From NCBI GenBank assembly GCA_002066995.1, contig MWTC01000007.1, forward strand, positions 1 through 38,950: 38,950 nucleotides of DNA. Reading direction: 5' to 3'. The position numbers and the translations under genes were made by a program. The stretch is from Sphingobacteriales bacterium UTBCD1 (GTDB lineage Bacteria > Bacteroidota > Bacteroidia > Chitinophagales > Chitinophagaceae). The notes under the pieces are model-generated. The model saw only the letters and a list, made by a program, of their open reading frames with translations, was not told where the DNA came from and did no database searches. Positions 37,527 through 38,950 of the stretch are shown in pieces. Within the stretch, counting starts at the first letter, position 1; every line of letters begins with the position of its first letter.

Positions 37527-37741
37527 GGTAAAACGCAACTGTTTCATAAGCCTGGATGATTTACCGGATTTAGAAAAGATGAAGATTATGGCTCATTAAG
37601 CAGTCGTGGGATTATGATCAGCAATGATCAATAAATAAAGTGTTTGCTGCCGGGCTCTGTTATGCGAAGCTCCTGTACTGAATTTTTATTATATCGCTTG
37701 AAGTGATAAAATAACTCTTCGGAATTTGTTGTTTTGCAGAG
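37527..37741 (+). repeat. Extended intergenic repeat copy C with terminal hairpin
   Basis: The partner of copy B: 37527-37721 aligns without gaps to 35921-36115 at about 90% identity by eye. Its terminal hairpin has changed in sequence but not in pairing (ctcttcggaat 37715-37725 with gttttgcagag 37731-37741, one mismatch plus wobbles, 5-nt loop). It lies 41 bp past the stop of the minus-strand epimerase-like gene. The reading VKRNCFISLDDLPDLEKMKI followed by a stop mirrors the one in copy B. Confidence 0.85.
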
Positions 37742-37782
37742 TCAGGCAAAACTATATGTCTTCTGTCCTGAGAAACCGGATT

Positions 37783-38706
37783 TTATCCTCCTTTCACGGT
37801 TTCTCTTACTCCTTCCTCCGGCCCGGTGATCCTGAAATCAGGAAAACGTTTTTTGAATTTTTCGCAGTTGAAATAGTAGTTGCTGTCATAATGGATCATC
37901 ACATCTCCTAATTCTCTGAATAAGGGAACAAAGTTTCCTATAAAGCGTACCATTTTCCCCAGAACAGCTTTGAATTTTGCAGGGCGCTTCAGTTCCTTTG
38001 CAAAAAGTTCAACCCATTGCTTGCCGGTCAGCTTTTCAGATTCTGTAGGCAGGTGCCATACCTGGCCGTATGCATCTGCAGTATTGCCCAGCAGGGCAGT
38101 GGCTTTGGCTGCATCCGGTGTATAGGTCAGGCTGTGCCAGGCGGAAGGATTGCCCAGCCAAATGGGAGTCTTGCCGTCTTTCAGTTTTTTATAAACGGTT
38201 TCCATGATCACGCTTGAGCCGACTCCGGGTCCGTAAAAATCAGATGAGCGAACCAACATGGCATTCAGATTGCCTGCTTTCATTTCCTGCAACAGGTTTT
38301 CAGCAATGGCTGCCCTGATCTTTCCCTTTTTACTTGCCGGATTAACGGGAGTCTCTTCGGTGAGATTCTCTATGTAAACCGGATCGTACATATAAGGGTT
38401 GTCAAAAAAGACCAGTTTAGTATTATGTTTCTTACAGGCATCAATTATGTTTTGCATGATCACCGGCCATTTCTCTTTCCACTCTTTTAGTTTGTAGGCA
38501 AGCCCTGCAACAAGATAAGCAATGTGTGATCCTTCCACAGCTTTTTCAACCCGCTCTTTATCCGTAAGATCACCGGGAAATAGTTCATCTGTTTCATTGA
38601 TCTTTTGGGGATTGCGGCTCATCAGCCGGATGTGAGGATCATAAGGAATAAGTTCTTTTGCAAGCGGCTTGCCGATGTTGCCGCCGGCTCCTAAGATGGT
38701 TTGCAT
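37783..38706 (-). CDS. NAD(P)-dependent epimerase/dehydratase-like protein
   Basis: A 307-residue protein of the extended short-chain dehydrogenase/NmrA-like type. The N-terminal Rossmann fold shows the nucleotide loop MQTILGAGGNIGKPLAKEL (G7, G9, G12 region), a basic residue after beta-2 (LMSRNPQK) that would favour NADP, and PGDLTDKERVEKAVEGS. The middle part (VFFDNPYMYDPV, then SSDFYGPGVGSSV) corresponds to the substrate side. The usual YxxxK catalytic pair is not obvious: the YMYDP region lacks the lysine four residues on. The protein may therefore be a redox sensor or an atypical reductase. It is transcribed alone, with repeat copies on both sides. Confidence 0.8.
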   Translation of the reverse strand: MQTILGAGGNIGKPLAKELIPYDPHIRLMSRNPQKINETDELFPGDLTDKERVEKAVEGSHIAYLVAGLAYKLKEWKEKWPVIMQNIIDACKKHNTKLVFFDNPYMYDPVYIENLTEETPVNPASKKGKIRAAIAENLLQEMKAGNLNAMLVRSSDFYGPGVGSSVIMETVYKKLKDGKTPIWLGNPSAWHSLTYTPDAAKATALLGNTADAYGQVWHLPTESEKLTGKQWVELFAKELKRPAKFKAVLGKMVRFIGNFVPLFRELGDVMIHYDSNYYFNCEKFKKRFPDFRITGPEEGVRETVKGG

Positions 38707-38806
38707 ATGGTTGTTTTGCCAATGAATTTAAACAGAATAAATGGCATAGAAATAAATAGTTAATCACATTCCGGATTTCTGCCATTATTTAGGGAAAAGA
38801 CTTCAG

Positions 38807-38875
38807 CTATGCGGAACATCCTGTCCTGTATCATTATTTTATCTCTTAAAGCGATGAAATAGGTTTGACAGAAAT
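38807..38875 (+). repeat. Intergenic repeat copy D
   Basis: The fourth copy of the family, sharing ctatgcggaac, cctgtcctgtatcattatt, ttatctcttaaagcgat and gaaata with copies A to C in the same order and orientation. No clear terminal hairpin is visible here. It lies 101 bp before the start of the epimerase-like gene, at the edge of the window. Confidence 0.65.
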
Positions 38876-38950
38876 GGAATTGCAGTTACATGACGGCGAG
38901 TCCCTGCGGAGACTTGTCTGGAAAAAAGTAAACAGTGCATTGCTGCAGGT

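Larger units (their letters stand above)
37255..37782. other. 528-bp intergenic region with palindrome and repeat copy C
   Basis: It lies between the sigma-factor start and the epimerase stop, both on the minus strand. It contains the sigma gene's own upstream region (37255 to about 37350), a 20-bp palindrome (37389-37408), a stretch with no recognisable content (37409-37526) and the extended repeat copy C (37527-37741). No credible coding sequence. Confidence 0.6.

Overview
The window comes from the chromosome of a member of the Bacteroidota, most likely of the Chitinophagaceae/Sphingobacteriia type; that placement is inferred. The supporting signs are a subtilisin-like protease with a C-terminal type IX secretion (T9SS) sorting domain, lipoproteins with short F-S-C lipoboxes, an OmpA-tailed envelope protein, a TPR-type sensor kinase with a NarL-type regulator, AT-rich intergenic DNA and weak Shine-Dalgarno use. 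No plasmid, phage, transposase or CRISPR array is visible.

Layout. (1) 1-723: the 3' end of a 23S rRNA gene, a 5S rRNA gene and a strong intrinsic terminator, all on +. (2) 839-2893, minus: rpsT with its own terminator, then an exported M14 zinc carboxypeptidase. (3) 3164-8409, plus: sucA and sucB, the E1 and E2 of 2-oxoglutarate dehydrogenase, followed by an RsmB-like RNA m5C methyltransferase with a GTG start. (4) 8404-12843, minus: a T9SS-exported subtilase, an unrecognised lipoprotein and an APC amino-acid permease. (5) 13007-27968, minus: a complete complex I operon in the order nuoA-B-CD-E-F-G-H-I-J-K-L-M-N. nuoC and nuoD are fused, and NuoG keeps the Cys motif of the extra N7 cluster. 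(6) 28671-31256, minus: an abutting histidine kinase/response regulator pair. (7) 31457-38706: an accessory stretch of envelope and regulatory genes. It holds an OmpA-tailed protein, a TolB-like propeller lipoprotein, an exported helical protein of unknown function, an ECF sigma factor overlapping a four-helix membrane protein that is probably its partner, and an NAD-dependent epimerase-like protein.

How the genes work together. The sucAB and nuo blocks are core aerobic energy metabolism: 2-oxoglutarate dehydrogenase (its E3 is not here) makes NADH, which complex I oxidises while pumping ions. The rest is surface protein export, peptide or amino-acid handling, and envelope sensing.

The most unusual material lies in the intergenic DNA of the last 6 kb. 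A degenerate repeat family occurs at least four times, all in the same orientation. Three copies end in a hairpin lying 15-42 bp past the stop codon of a minus-strand gene, and the stem pairing is kept by a compensatory change. Two copies extend to about 195 bp at about 90% identity and directly flank the sigma/membrane-protein pair. I see no clear new defence or biosynthetic system, and I treat the repeat family and a few unassigned proteins as the leads.
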